The notes under the pieces are model-generated. The model searched no databases and was not told where the DNA came from. It saw only the letters and a list, made by a program, of their open reading frames with translations. Position numbers and translations under genes: made by a program. Shown piece by piece: positions 35,513 to 46,032 of a DNA stretch of 64,000 nucleotides. Within the stretch, counting starts at the first letter, position 1. Every line of letters starts with the position of its first letter. The stretch lies in assembly GCA_022410635.1 (NCBI GenBank), contig JAJVDF010000963.1:124001-188000 (forward strand), in the 5' to 3' direction. The stretch is from Tretioscincus oriximinensis. Lineage: Eukaryota; Chordata; Lepidosauria; Squamata; Gymnophthalmidae.

Positions 35513-37556
35513 CTCCATTTTAAATACCCAAAGAAGAATCTTTCTGGAGGTGCTTTTATCCAAATGCAAATATTTTGTTGGCTCTTGAAGCACAGGGACT
35601 GTCTGGGAACAGTAGGCAGGGAATTCTGGGGATTGTAGTTAGGAAAGCGCAGTAGTGTCTTTAGGGGCTCTTCATTCACACGAGACAGCAGCTGAATGTC
35701 AAGTAAAATGGGCACAGATGACCAACGCTGCAAAGCGGAGGAAACAAACAGGTGGGGGTATAGCCTTAGTCTATGAAAAGCTCATGCTACCAATTGTTTT
35801 TCCCTCTCAGTTGGTTTCTAACATTGCTGTGTAGATATACTTTGGTGGTGGATTAAAAGAATATATCTAAACAGTAACCTTGAATATTCATATGTTTTAG
35901 ACTGAGAATTAACTTTTGCTTAATCCAGGATCTGTTCGGAAGGATAGTCTGTTGAGAGCGAACTTTTATTTAATAAAGTTGTTTTTCGGTTTTCTGTGTA
36001 TAGGCATTTTGTTGTTGTTTTGCCAAAATATACATGCAAATTCAAGTTTTTAAACTCATATATTCACCAAAACTCTACAAGTGAATATGCTTCAGTGGTA
36101 CTAAATATTCTTTCACAGTTCTGTAGCAATTGGAATTATTAAAATCCCCCTACAGTGCGGTTCCTATAACAAGCAAATACTCTTGTAATATTGCCATGAT
36201 AATTTATATAGAACTTAAGAAAAAAGCCACATTTTGTTCAACACAGAAATGCATGTTCACAGGACATGATACACAAAATATAAATCTTGTATGGCGTCAC
36301 CCAATTACACGTTTACCACACCAGATCTGATCATTATGTACATTCTTAGAATTCCATTGTACAAGCAATACCAGCATCCTGGCTATCTTTATTATTTTTC
36401 TATAGCCTACCACATCCCCTTCTGTTTTCCCATGGAGGAAAAAAAAATCACAATCTCTATTATCAAAAGTGATTTCAGCCTTTATAGTTGCTGTCCAATT
36501 ACAGGGTGAAATGGTCCCCTCTTCCCGCCCCATACTGTGCTTTGTACAATGAAGTTCTTTCTTTTATTATAAATTGAATGTACAATAATGCCGCAATCAA
36601 AATCAATGCACTTTGTTCGCCTGTCTCTCCCTGCCCCCATTCTATCTGACCGTGTGAACTCTCATTAAAAGAAAACTAGCCTTTGCAAGAAAGGATAGTG
36701 GAAATGTAACAACCCAGAGAGAATGTAAATCTTAACAGAACTAACAATACAGGATTTACAAGTGCATAACATATCACCCATGAGTGTCTTTACTTTGACA
36801 ATTTTGCTAATTACTTTAAACTTAGACAGTTACCTGACAATAAAGTTCAATTACTTACAAAGTTACCTTGCCAACAATCAATAAGTTAACTGCTGGTTAA
36901 ACTAGCCGAACACCATTTCTTCCTTGAACTTCTGCGGTTTTCTTGCTCTTTGCCTTGCATTCAAATCATAGTTATTTGTTTTTTTAAAGGTCATTTAAAG
37001 CTGATCAATTTTGCCAGAAAGGGGGACGGTAGAGTTCACCTTTTCTGCCCTCTACATCTTCTTAGGAGTGCCTTAAATATAGGAGAAACTGCAACAAATT
37101 TGCTCAGAATCAAATATGCATATGTGTGATTTATCCACTCCCATAAATTCTTTTCCCCCCAGCTATTCACAATAACTATGCTTGACAATGGATCCTAGGA
37201 TTTGCTTCAATGCTTCTTAAAAAGTTGCAACATATTTATGGTATTTATTTATTTAAATTAGTTATATGCCTCTTCCCATTAAAATATACTCCCAAATATG
37301 TTTACAAAACCTGAAGAATTGAAACAACTGAGATCATAAAAGTTATGTGAAGACGCAGCAACACATGAAAGGGCCACATAGCTAAAAGAGAACCTCCAAG
37401 ATAGATCCACTGATGGTTTGAGACCATCTGCAAATCATTTTTCATAACACTGTACTTGACAAACTTTAGTATAGGGTGCTGCTCAGTCCGTAAGGTCACT
37501 GCAAGTGGATCACAGGAAAATAAAGTTGGAAAGAAATTAAGTGACTGATTGCATAT
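35513..37556. other. Intronic DNA, no gene seen
   Basis: A piece with GAATTCTGGGGATTGTAGTT (35630-35650) looks like part of an old repeat, since the same kind of word occurs at 55580. The stretch 36530-36960 is listed as a candidate regulatory element. No exon was recognised. Confidence 0.4.
36530..36960. promoter_or_regulatory. Candidate conserved noncoding element near the promoter
   Basis: Repeat-free sequence about 2 kb inside intron 1 with clustered words such as CATTAAAAGAAAACTAG, TTTGACAATTTTGCTAATTA and CCTGACAATAAAGTTCAATT. Proximity to the SORCS2 promoter makes an enhancer possible. No conservation data are available here. Confidence 0.18.
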
Positions 37557-37760
37557 ACTGGAGTGGCTGTAGCTCGGGGGTAGAATAAATTGCTTAGAAA
37601 GCAGAGGGTCACTTGTTCAATCCCCCAGCTTCTCCCTGGAAGTTGACAATGTCAAAACACTTCTGTAACTCTGCCAAGAAAACTCTATGGAGGTGCCCGT
37701 ATTGTCAAACCAGAGGTCGAGCATAACTCAGTGGAACTCAACAATGACAATAACAGGTTG
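37557..37760 (+). mobile_element. tRNA-derived SINE, third type
   Basis: GAGTGGCTGTAGCTCGGGGG has an A box, and GGTCACTTGTTCAATCCCCC contains the B box. AAGCAGAGGGTCAC sits where an anticodon arm would be. The body TCTGCCAAGAAAACTCTATG and GAACTCAACAATGACAATAA resembles the GGTTTTCAAGG / CAACAACAA type of tRNA SINE. It lacks a closed acceptor stem, so it is not a functional tRNA gene. Confidence 0.65.
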
Positions 37761-38557
37761 GGAGTTACTTTCTGAAAAAGAAATCCCCAGATATCTGTGC
37801 CAGATAGCAGAGGAAGGAAAGCAAACAGTGTGATCTGGAAAAGGATATTGATACTGCAAGGGGAACTATCAGAACTCCCATGCTGTTATAATCAATCAAT
37901 CTAATCTACCATGGACTGATCCTGCCCTTTGGGATTCTCAAGACTTCTGAAATGTCACTGCCCTTGCTTTGTCGTTCATCTAGTTCTTGTCCAACTTCAT
38001 GTAGCAAGTTTACAAATTCAGAACGTGAATTTTCTAGTCTCAATACAATTATTTGGCTTATGTTAATCAAACCTGCTACTCATTCCTCACTTTTAATTTG
38101 ATACAGTATTTGTCCACCTCCAGCCACAAGGCTTGTTTGTGGAATTGGGAAAATCCTACAACTGGGACTGTGGAAAGTTCATCTAGCGTGAAGAAAGAAA
38201 TAATGAAATCATATGAGGAAAACTGTTAAGCCTAGTTTTCCACAACAGCCTCCTGGAGCAAAATAAGGACAATGGAACTTGACACAATTTTCATACTCTA
38301 ACCCATCATTTTCATGGGCCGGACTAATACAGTTAACTCAATTCTACCCAGTACTGTATATAACAGTAAAACCACACCCCCAACTCTGAGCTAAGACGGG
38401 TGGGCTGGTCAGACAATAGGCAGGCCGCCCCTTGCCCAGGTCTAGGCTAACACTACAAGCTGCCCGAGGGAGACCCACAGATCTTGAGACAGGGGTGGAA
38501 GGGGGGGCAGCCCCCCTCCCCTGGGAACATCCCCCCCTCCTCCATCCCGCCGGCGGC

Positions 38558-38566
38558 CCTTACGCT
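38558..38566 (-). other. SORCS2: Splice donor of SORCS2 exon 1
   Basis: On the minus strand the coding sequence reads AACAGCAGC followed by GTAAGG, with the intron starting at 38563. The donor matches GTRAGN. It falls just after the codons for GENSS, where the VPS10 domain would continue in exon 2. Read through the donor, the frame continues into a G/P-rich sequence with no family similarity, which supports splicing here. Confidence 0.8.
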
Positions 38567-38872
38567 GCTGTTCTCGCCCGTCCAGTGCACCATCGCCTGT
38601 TTGTGAGCGGCGTCGCCTCTGAGCACGAAGGAAGTGCTGAGCAGCCGCGCTTGTGCCGAAGTTGCCCCCGCGNCGGCGGCAGNNNNACCTTCCCGCAGCA
38701 GGGCCGCCTCCCCTGGGCCCCGCGGCGGGGCGCCCCGTCGAGGGNGGCTGAGGGAGGCTCCAGAGGGGCGAGAAGGCGACGGCGCCCGGCAGGAGGCAGC
38801 CAGCAGCATCAGCCCCAGCGCCGCCGTCAAGGGCTGCCCAGGAATCGCCNGGAAGCGAAGGGGAGGATGCAT
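38564..38872 (-). CDS. SORCS2: SORCS2 exon 1 (VPS10-domain sorting receptor, N-terminus)
   Basis: This exon encodes the first 103 codons of a SorCS-family receptor. The family are type I membrane proteins of neurons that sort and signal for pro-neurotrophins and other ligands. The ATG at 38872 is the first in frame: a TGA lies in frame 18 codons further upstream and A is at -3. Residues 11-30 form a signal peptide ([14 protein letters not shown] core). Residues 31-75 are a low-complexity R/P/G/A stretch, which I infer to be the propeptide. Residues 78-103 start the VPS10 domain, with [14 protein letters not shown] and [11 protein letters not shown]. From memory this fits SORCS2 better than SORCS1 or SORCS3. 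The exon ends exactly between codons at a GTAAGG donor (phase 0). Seven N bases (38673, 38683-38686, 38745, 38850) blur the propeptide, so its length is uncertain; it looks shorter than the mammalian one. No later exons are in the window. Confidence 0.88.
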
Positions 38873-38893
38873 TATGAGGAGCCCCCCGTTGCT

Positions 38894-38947
38894 CCAATTA
38901 ACGTTACACGGGCCGGTCAGAGCCAATCAAAGGGCCGTATGCGGCCC
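38894..38947 (-). promoter_or_regulatory. Two CCAAT boxes and a GC palindrome upstream of the SORCS2 ATG
   Basis: CCAAT occurs on the plus strand at 38894-38898 and 38923-38927, 22 and 51 bases upstream of the ATG. NF-Y binds such sites in either orientation. Next to them, 38932-38947 reads GGGCCG-TATG-CGGCCC, a perfect 6-bp inverted repeat. No convincing TATA box is present. Binding and function are inferred. The sites could also lie in the 5' UTR. Confidence 0.35.
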
Positions 38948-39340
38948 GGGTGCCGTACAATGCCCAGGTCTGATATAAGCTATCCAAAGTTCTCTTATTA
39001 AAGCTAACTTGCCTAGTTACTACTGAGGAATTTTTTTAACTTGCTGCAAGAATCCAAAGAACTCCAGACTGGACATGCATAGTCTAAGCTATATACAGTA
39101 CAGTTGTCTAGATTCCATTCGAAATATTTATACTATGTTATCTATACGGATTTTTTAATGAATTAAATACCACTGGATGTTGTTTACTGAATTTTTTTAT
39201 GTTAGAAGCATAGATTAAATGCAGGTCATGATGGGTCAAAACAAAAAAGATTCTGAGATAATCCGTTACTACCTCTTAAGGCTTTGGTTAAAGTGTCAGT
39301 TTTCGCTCCCTCTTTCAAACACTATTACAGGTTTTACTAC

Positions 39341-39395
39341 TGTCCTGACATCTTCAGGTATGGGGTAGGATAGAAAGACAAACAAACAAATAGAT
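39341..39395 (+). mobile_element. L2-type tail fragment (SINE or LINE)
   Basis: TGTCCTGACATCTTCAGGTA and TGGGGTAGGATAGAAAGACA with an ACAAACAAATAG end match the tail of the SINE at 60650-60690. Too short to tell SINE from LINE. Confidence 0.55.
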
Positions 39396-42300
39396 TTTCT
39401 CTATTGTAGCTGAGCTTTCCTATCTGTAAAAAGGAGAGCATGGAAAACATGTCCCTGGAGAATGGACTCTGTCAGGAAAGGGAGAAAGACTGTCAAACAG
39501 TGGGGAGGAGTCATTGTCATTAAGAATGAAACTGAATAAGAAATAGTGTTAGTAATAGGTACCCAGTTATGGACTGACTCCAGGTATTGTGTAGCACAAA
39601 AGCATAAATTAAAATATTATTGCACTATGGTGTTTCTGCATGAAATAATTTGACAGCATATTGTTATTAACCAGCTGCAACCCCTTCTTCTAAGCATCTG
39701 CAGGACAGCTCCTCTCTGCCTTTGTATGGATTCTACAATTTCCAGGGAAAGTGCCAACAAAGCAACTGCACAGTTTCCAAGAGGATTATCACCTGTCCAG
39801 CATATAAAGCTTACCAGAAAGAACTACCATTTATTCCTACCAACACCACATTTTTTAAAAAGCTCTGGTTATCTTTATTAGTGACTCACTAGATATGGCA
39901 ACATGTTCATGATCTGTCAGAACAAGAATGGTTTCTTCAGAATGCAACATGGAGCAACTCCTCATCTCTCCGCCAAGTTTTGATTAAACATTACATATGC
40001 TTTATAGGAGACAAAAAATTATGAATCTTACTGCCTCCCAGTTGTATTCATTTAGAAGGCAATCAGAAGGGACCTTGAAAAGGAAGACATGAGAAAACCA
40101 ACCATACCCATCCTGTTGTAGGACAACCTGAACAGGCACTTTTAGTGAAAGTACCAAGATGAAAATAAGTCCAAATCAAATTTTAAACCACAATACAATA
40201 AAACCAGCTCATTCAACAGAACAAAGTCAGATAAACAACTGTTTCAATCATGTTCTCATTGCACACCATTTCATATTGTCTTCAACAAGATGGGTTTAAC
40301 ACACAAACATGTATCAACTGCTCATTTCAATATGTTTGGCAAAAAATATATATTTGCCTTCCAACTGGCTCTTTGCTTCTTCAAGACTTCAGTATACCTT
40401 TCTGAAATTAAATTAAATTCTTCCTATAGGTTACTCATCACAGTACACCTGACATGTCAATATCTCTTCGAAGACAATACTATTTCCTGTTGTTAAAATT
40501 CTAGGCTAGAAGATTTGGAACAGTACACAGAGAAGGAGAATATACTACAAAAAAACACTTGTCACAAAGACCAAGATGCCACATGAAAGCCGACTTGTGG
40601 ACAAAATGGAAAGCAAAGAGAAAGGAACAATGACATTACGTACCAAAAACCATTGGCAACAAATGATTATATGCGTTAAAATGTTAAAATACAAAAATCA
40701 CCATTTCTGTGCTGTGGTCTGTAGGTCCAGCTATCTTCTTCGTCTTCTTGCTGCCTGCATATGGACGTGAGTTCCCCATCACTGCGAAATATTTTTTTTG
40801 TTTGCCTAGACAGGGTTGAGAAGTTTATCCAGCTCACAGCACGCGAAAGAGATCCTGGGTTGGGTTTAAATCGGAATGATTTTGAGGCAGGTTCTTTTTT
40901 CATTTTCTTCCAAACCAAGAACAATATGCAGTTTTAAGAACACCTCTGGATTCGTCCACTACTACTCCTCCTCCTTTTTTAATCTGCTAGTGCTATCAGT
41001 TATATATCAGCATTTCTTTAAACTTAACAAAAGCACATGCTCTGTTTTAACCTTCACGGAGCACAGATCTAGTGGCTGTGTTTGTACAATTCCCAGAGGC
41101 TGCTTCTACCTACACAGTACTTTGTGAGCTGCCAAGCAAAACACAGTGGAAGCAAGAAAAACAGAATGGCACCCTGGAAACAACATCCAGAAAAGCAGAT
41201 TAGCACCATGTAGAAATACAATTCCAAAAGATCCAGTTTTCAGCTTCTTCCAGCTTTCACCCAACGTCCATCTCCCCTTCTCAACATGTTCCTTCAAAAC
41301 ATAAACAAAAAAAAGCTCGTGAACCAATCTTCCTTTCTGTTGCATATGTTAAAAAAAAAATCAGCAAGGCATACATGCTGTTAATAATCTGCCAGACCAG
41401 AATAAGAATTAGAACGGCTTTTCCTTTCTCCTGTGGAAACAGCATTGCCCCTCTTCTTCCTGAAACCATCCATTCTGCTTTCTCCTTCAAAGAAAAGCCT
41501 GTGACGGTTCTTCAGAAAGAGTCTCTTGAACAACAAGAAAGGCTGCCTGGCTATAGCTATCGGTTAGGATTAGTATGGAACATGATAGGCTGGGCTCCCT
41601 CTGCTAAAGGCACAGCCATAGTAAACTCCTCCTTTCCATGGCAGCAGTGATCTAACAGCAGCTCAAACTTCTGAATAGGGAACTCTACACCAAGATAACA
41701 CAAGCACACCTCTGTCAACTTACACAAAATGCAGTGAAAACAGCCAGGTTTAAAGCAACGCCTCGTTCTCTGACTAACACTGTACTTGCAAGGCTAAATT
41801 TCAGAGCAGTGATAACGATTGCTGGAAACAACCGGAAAGCTTTTAATGCACAGTGTGGAACTTTTCTCATTAACTTTCATTAATGAAGTCAAAAGTAAAT
41901 TTCACAGAGATTACTCTTCTTAATGTCCTCACAAAAGCATCCTTAAAAGACCAGCAAACAATGGGAAATTAAGATTAATTACTGAAGTATTCTGAAATGT
42001 TAAATCTTTAGGATCTATTCCCATGCACGATTTCTACCGAGTTGATAGCAACATCACCTTCGATCCACCCCACAAGGTCATGCGTGTACAGCGGTTCACT
42101 TGCTAAAAGGGTCTGTTGTCACGGACTCAACAGCGGCCATTTTGTAAAATCCAAACAAAAGCTTTGTGGGGACATTCAGCAATGTTCACTTGACAAATCT
42201 TTCAAGACTTTGGGGCAACATGTAAAAGTTCCTGACTTGCAATGAATGCTTGGAAATTATACTAAGGCAAGCACAGCAATGCTTATGGGGCTCGTCATAC

Positions 42301-44084
42301 GTCGGAATGTTTTTTAAAGTACGGGCGAATGCATTTTAAAAGAAATAGTGAGGCAAACCGTGTTGTGGGAAAACTCCCTTAGTTTTCCTTTCCTGAAGGA
42401 ATCCAGCACAAAAATATGAAATTACAACAGTAATTTCAGCACGAAAAACCAAACACGGCAAGAGGCAATAGCTTCCCATGGCTGAATTACCTGTGAGGGT
42501 TAGGATTAGAGTTCAACAGAGATTTATGAAGTCTTGTAGTTTCTTAAAGGATAACAATAAAATGGTAGAGCTGTCATAGATGAGTCTACATCTTCAAATA
42601 TTATGGGAGAAGTATGTTCTGAAGAAGTTGAATTGTCAATGAAAGTTCACGCTGCCTACCTTGTTGTCTTTGTAATCTCTAAGGCTCTACGAGANCCCCA
42701 TGTTGAAAATTCAAAGTTCAGAAGGAGCTTTCTTTTGGACTTTCCAAAATGGAGGCTGCTAATGAAATGCGGTGGCTATTTGCAGCAAAGATCTTTAGAG
42801 AGAGTGGAATGCTGGATGTATGTGGTTCTGTGGGGCGGACAGAAGGTAAAATTGTCTCCAAAGTGCAGGAAATAGAATGTGGGGATTGGGTCTAGCTTTA
42901 AAAGAGACGTGTTTGAGACACAACATGAATCACAAAGTGTATTCGAGACCAAACAGCAACTCTGATTCATTCCTTTTCACATCACTTGCTATGACTAATA
43001 CAGAATCTGCAAATGTGGAGATAAAATGGATATCATCTGTGTTTCATGAAAAGTATCAGTACTTCAAAAAACTAGCTGAACAAGCTTTCTTAAGGAACTA
43101 TTTCTTAATGCTTGAAAAGCTATGGGTTTTTTACTTGTAATGAATAGATCCAATTCAACTGTCTGCCTGGGAAGCAAGCAACTAAGTATGGTATCAGATT
43201 ACCTATGAATCAGCTAGGCACACTGAAATGAACTTTGACTCCTTGAACAATAGATAGGCCAACTGTCTTCAATAAATAATTTAATAGGTTGTATTTATAT
43301 TAAACCCTATTTGAAGACATATACTCCATACAACCAGCACTTTACAGAAACTAAGTCTTTAATATGTAGAAAGTTTTGGCAGCTGCTAGGTGAGAACTTA
43401 TTAATTCTATCCATAAAAATGTATAAACTATTACTGTAATTATTAGGGAAACAGGAATTTAATAATTAATATTGCTGCAAGAGTCAAATCATGAGATAAG
43501 GGTTTAAAAGGAAACAAGGAAATAAAATCTGAAAAATCTTTAGTTTTATGCGACAGTACAAGCTCTGATTTTTTGTAACATTTTGATTTCAAACACTACT
43601 TTTAATGTAGAGAAAATTGAGGGGGGTTGTCATTTCAACAATACACAAAGGGCTTGATGTGGCTTTTATTTTAAGGCATGGTGGCATACTGCCACAATAT
43701 TCCACTGGAGGCAGGAGAAATAGTCCAATTTCTTACGACAAGGCCAACGTTGTTATAAGGTCCCTGTTCATATAGATGAAGCAATATCTATAGTTAAGAA
43801 TGAATAAATCTGACATCCCATATTTTATTTCACAAAAACACATTCTTGTGAAATAGAAACAGGGAGGAGGAGAGTGTATGAAATTAGAAATAATATGTAG
43901 CATTAAAAGAAAGAATCTCACAAGAGCAAATGGTAGAGTTAAACACATGTTAACATAAATGAAGTGGCAAAATCACACACTTCAGTTAGGCTACAGTTCA
44001 CAAATTAAGTGATAAATATTACCAAAGCCAGTGAACAAAGAAAAAAATATGACAAGATTGAACAGTTTTTAACTTTAAAAAATA
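39396..44084. other. Upstream intergenic DNA, no gene seen
   Basis: No exon recognised. A stretch at 41820-42000 is rich in ATTA/TAAT words and could be regulatory. The block 42020-42990 has somewhat higher GC, but its ORFs (such as 42603-42875) show no family motif. Confidence 0.4.
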
Positions 44085-44092
44085 ACATTTGC

Positions 44093-45211
44093 CAGGGTGG
44101 ATTTGATTTAAATCTAACTGATTTAAATCACTAGTCAGTAAGGCTTGATTTAAATCAGTGATTTAAATCAAAGTTTCTACCTAAACTAGTTCTTGCTATT
44201 TTAACATGCAAGTAGATGAAGATTTTTAGAATCACTTTTTATATTACTTTTTTCTCCCCAGTTTAATGGGTTAATCATTCATATTTGGACACCACTGTTC
44301 TGTTGTACTTAGGAAGGAGAAAAATAATCCTGACCTTAATAACAATTTAAATAGATTTATTCAACTGAAACAATAACAACATTACAGCATAAGTTATTTG
44401 CTTAAACAAACATCCATGTTTGTTAACTAATTTGGCTAAACAATATATATATATATTTTAAGAAACTTAGACTGTCAGCCCAGCCTTACCGATAGGCAAA
44501 GGAGCGTCATTAAAATATTCCCAAACTGGGTCTCTTTTACGGCCTGCTGCCATTATAAGGAAAGAATGTAATAAACCTCAGATCGTACACACAAACATAT
44601 CCAGACTTGTCTGTCTGTGGCTATGCTGCAGTATTGTGCTCAAAGTTCACTTTCATTTTCTTGTCTGCTTGCCCTTCCTCCTCCTCACACTTAGATTCAC
44701 ATTCTTCTTGTGTTGTGCAGATCTATTCCACTCCAAACAATCAGAAACATATTGTCTAACTTCTTGGACTTGGCACTAAAGGGGTTGATTCTGTATTCAT
44801 AGGTAGAATAATAGGATTAAAGTCTTTTTCTCAACTCTGTTCATGTTGTAACATTTTTGCTGGGACCTCTGCGGAGTCAAATTCAGTTTTGAGAACTGCG
44901 TAAGTAAAGCGAGCGTCTGTGATAATATAGGAGAGAAACTGCCCACTAATCCTACAAAAGCCTCTGGAAGAGCATGGCATTGTGAATGTTACACATATAC
45001 AGCCTTTATTCTACTGAGTTAAACAACTCAGCTTTATCTCATGATGGAAGAACCTCTGGATGGTAAAATATTTTCCTCAAAAAGCAGTTTATTGGAAAAA
45101 AACGATTTAAATCAAAAAAATCCGATTTAAATCAAAGAAATCCGATTTAAATTAAAAAAATTCGATTTTTTTTAATTTTAAAAAAAAACACATTGATTTT
45201 TATCCACCCTG
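44093..45211. mobile_element. hAT-type non-autonomous element with GATTTAAATC arrays and 8-bp TSD
   Basis: The left end CAGGGTGGATTTGATTTAAA and the complement of the right end, CAGGGTGGATAAAAATCAA, form inverted ends. The target duplication ACATTTGC is exact on both sides (44085-44092 and 45212-45219), pointing to hAT. Just inside each end are repeats of the palindrome GATTTAAATC or close variants, at 44103-44172 on the left and about 45102-45175 on the right. The 900-bp interior is single-copy-looking and has no ORF over 60 codons, so the element needs a helper transposase. It has kept both ends, so it looks complete. Confidence 0.88.
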
Positions 45212-45257
45212 ACATTTGCTAATTAGCCCTAAGTCTTTCCTCCAGGGGCACAACTTT

Positions 45258-45271
45258 GGGGGGGGGGGGGG
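45258..45271 (+). repeat. Poly-G run
   Basis: About fourteen G in a row, the longest such run here along with that at 62509. It is prone to length error. Confidence 0.9.
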
Positions 45272-45337
45272 AGGATGCATGGTGCTGGCAGTGAGCTGAG
45301 CCCCACCACCACCACCAAAATGGCCACTGCACTATTA

Positions 45338-45405
45338 CAATCTGTGGAATGAAGGGTGGAATGAAGGGTGCCAATCTGTGGAATGAAGGGTGGAATGAAG
45401 GGTGC
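45338..45405 (+). repeat. 34-bp tandem repeat x2 with inner 13-bp repeat
   Basis: CAATCTGTGGAATGAAGGGT begins at 45338 and again at 45372, and the two 34-base units are identical. Each unit holds GGAATGAAGGGTG twice. Confidence 0.95.
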
Positions 45406-45916
45406 CAAAATGATGAACAGTCCAGGTGACAGAGAACCTTATTCCAATCCTGCTTTATCTATCCCATTGCCATGAATTTGAGTTATTCTCTCAAAATGAG
45501 AGGATCAAGTGCAGAAAACACAATCTACTACCTTTAGATTGAACAAAAAGTCAGAGTAAACACTGCAAAAGATGTATTCCCAGCAGATGAACTTTTTTCT
45601 ATCAACTTGTCTAGGCTCATAAGCAGCAACAAGGTAGCCTGAGTGTAAATCATGAATTGTTACTTTACTGCAGTCATTCAGTTTACTTGCAAAAGATTCT
45701 ATAAGAAGTGGTAACTTGTTGAATGGTCTTAACTAATGTATGTCCTGATGGAGGGACAGTCCTTCTCCTAAGTAAGTTCTCCAGTTTCTGATTCTGATAA
45801 GAACCAGAATCAGAACCATTCACTGAGAAACATCACTCACAATCAGGGGCAGCTTTAGTCTTCTCAGGAAATTTGAAGCATCATCTTAACCACTTTCTAC
45901 ACAGTTTTAAGTATTC

Positions 45917-46032
45917 AAAGAACTGTGATTGGCCCAAGGTCACCCAGCTGACTTTCGTGGAGTGGGAATCGAACTGGGAGACTACCAGATAAGAGTCCCA
46001 CACTCTAACCACTACACCAAACTGGCCTCACT
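45917..46032 (-). mobile_element. Sauria-like tRNA SINE, head only
   Basis: The complement reads AGTGAGGCCAGTTTGGTGTA, GTGGTTAGAGTGTGGGACTC, TTATCTGGTAGTCTCCCAGT, TCGATTCCCACTCC, then CAGCTGGGTGACCTTGGGCC. Both polymerase III boxes are present. The body and tail after GGCCAATCACAGTTCTTT are absent. Confidence 0.85.

Larger units (their letters stand above)
1..38563 (-). other. SORCS2: SORCS2 intron 1 (5' part, continues past the window)
   Basis: No acceptor followed by a sensible VPS10 exon was recognised below the exon 1 donor, so the whole lower part of the window is taken as intron 1. SORCS2 is known for a very long first intron in other vertebrates. The stretch is AT-rich and filled with L2, CR1, SINE and MITE copies listed separately. 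The translated ORFs here are short and lack family signatures, apart from those inside retrotransposons. Confidence 0.7.
38400..38960. promoter_or_regulatory. CpG island over the SORCS2 promoter and exon 1
   Basis: This is the only long GC- and CpG-rich stretch in the 64 kb. CpG is dense from about 38545 to 38955 and rare elsewhere. It covers the start codon, all of exon 1 and the first part of intron 1, the usual arrangement for a CpG-island promoter. G-runs and C-runs on the intron side (38495-38540) are typical of such islands. The single-N and 4-N positions sit in its most GC-rich part, as expected for poor sequencing there. The transcription start itself cannot be read from sequence. Confidence 0.8.

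Noticed and set aside
38432..39001. 189-codon plus-strand ORF and other ORFs across the CpG island
   Set aside because: They are antisense or shifted readings of the GC-rich SORCS2 exon. Composition is R/P/G/A-rich with no family motif, while the minus frame at 38564-38872 has a signal peptide and VPS10 motifs.
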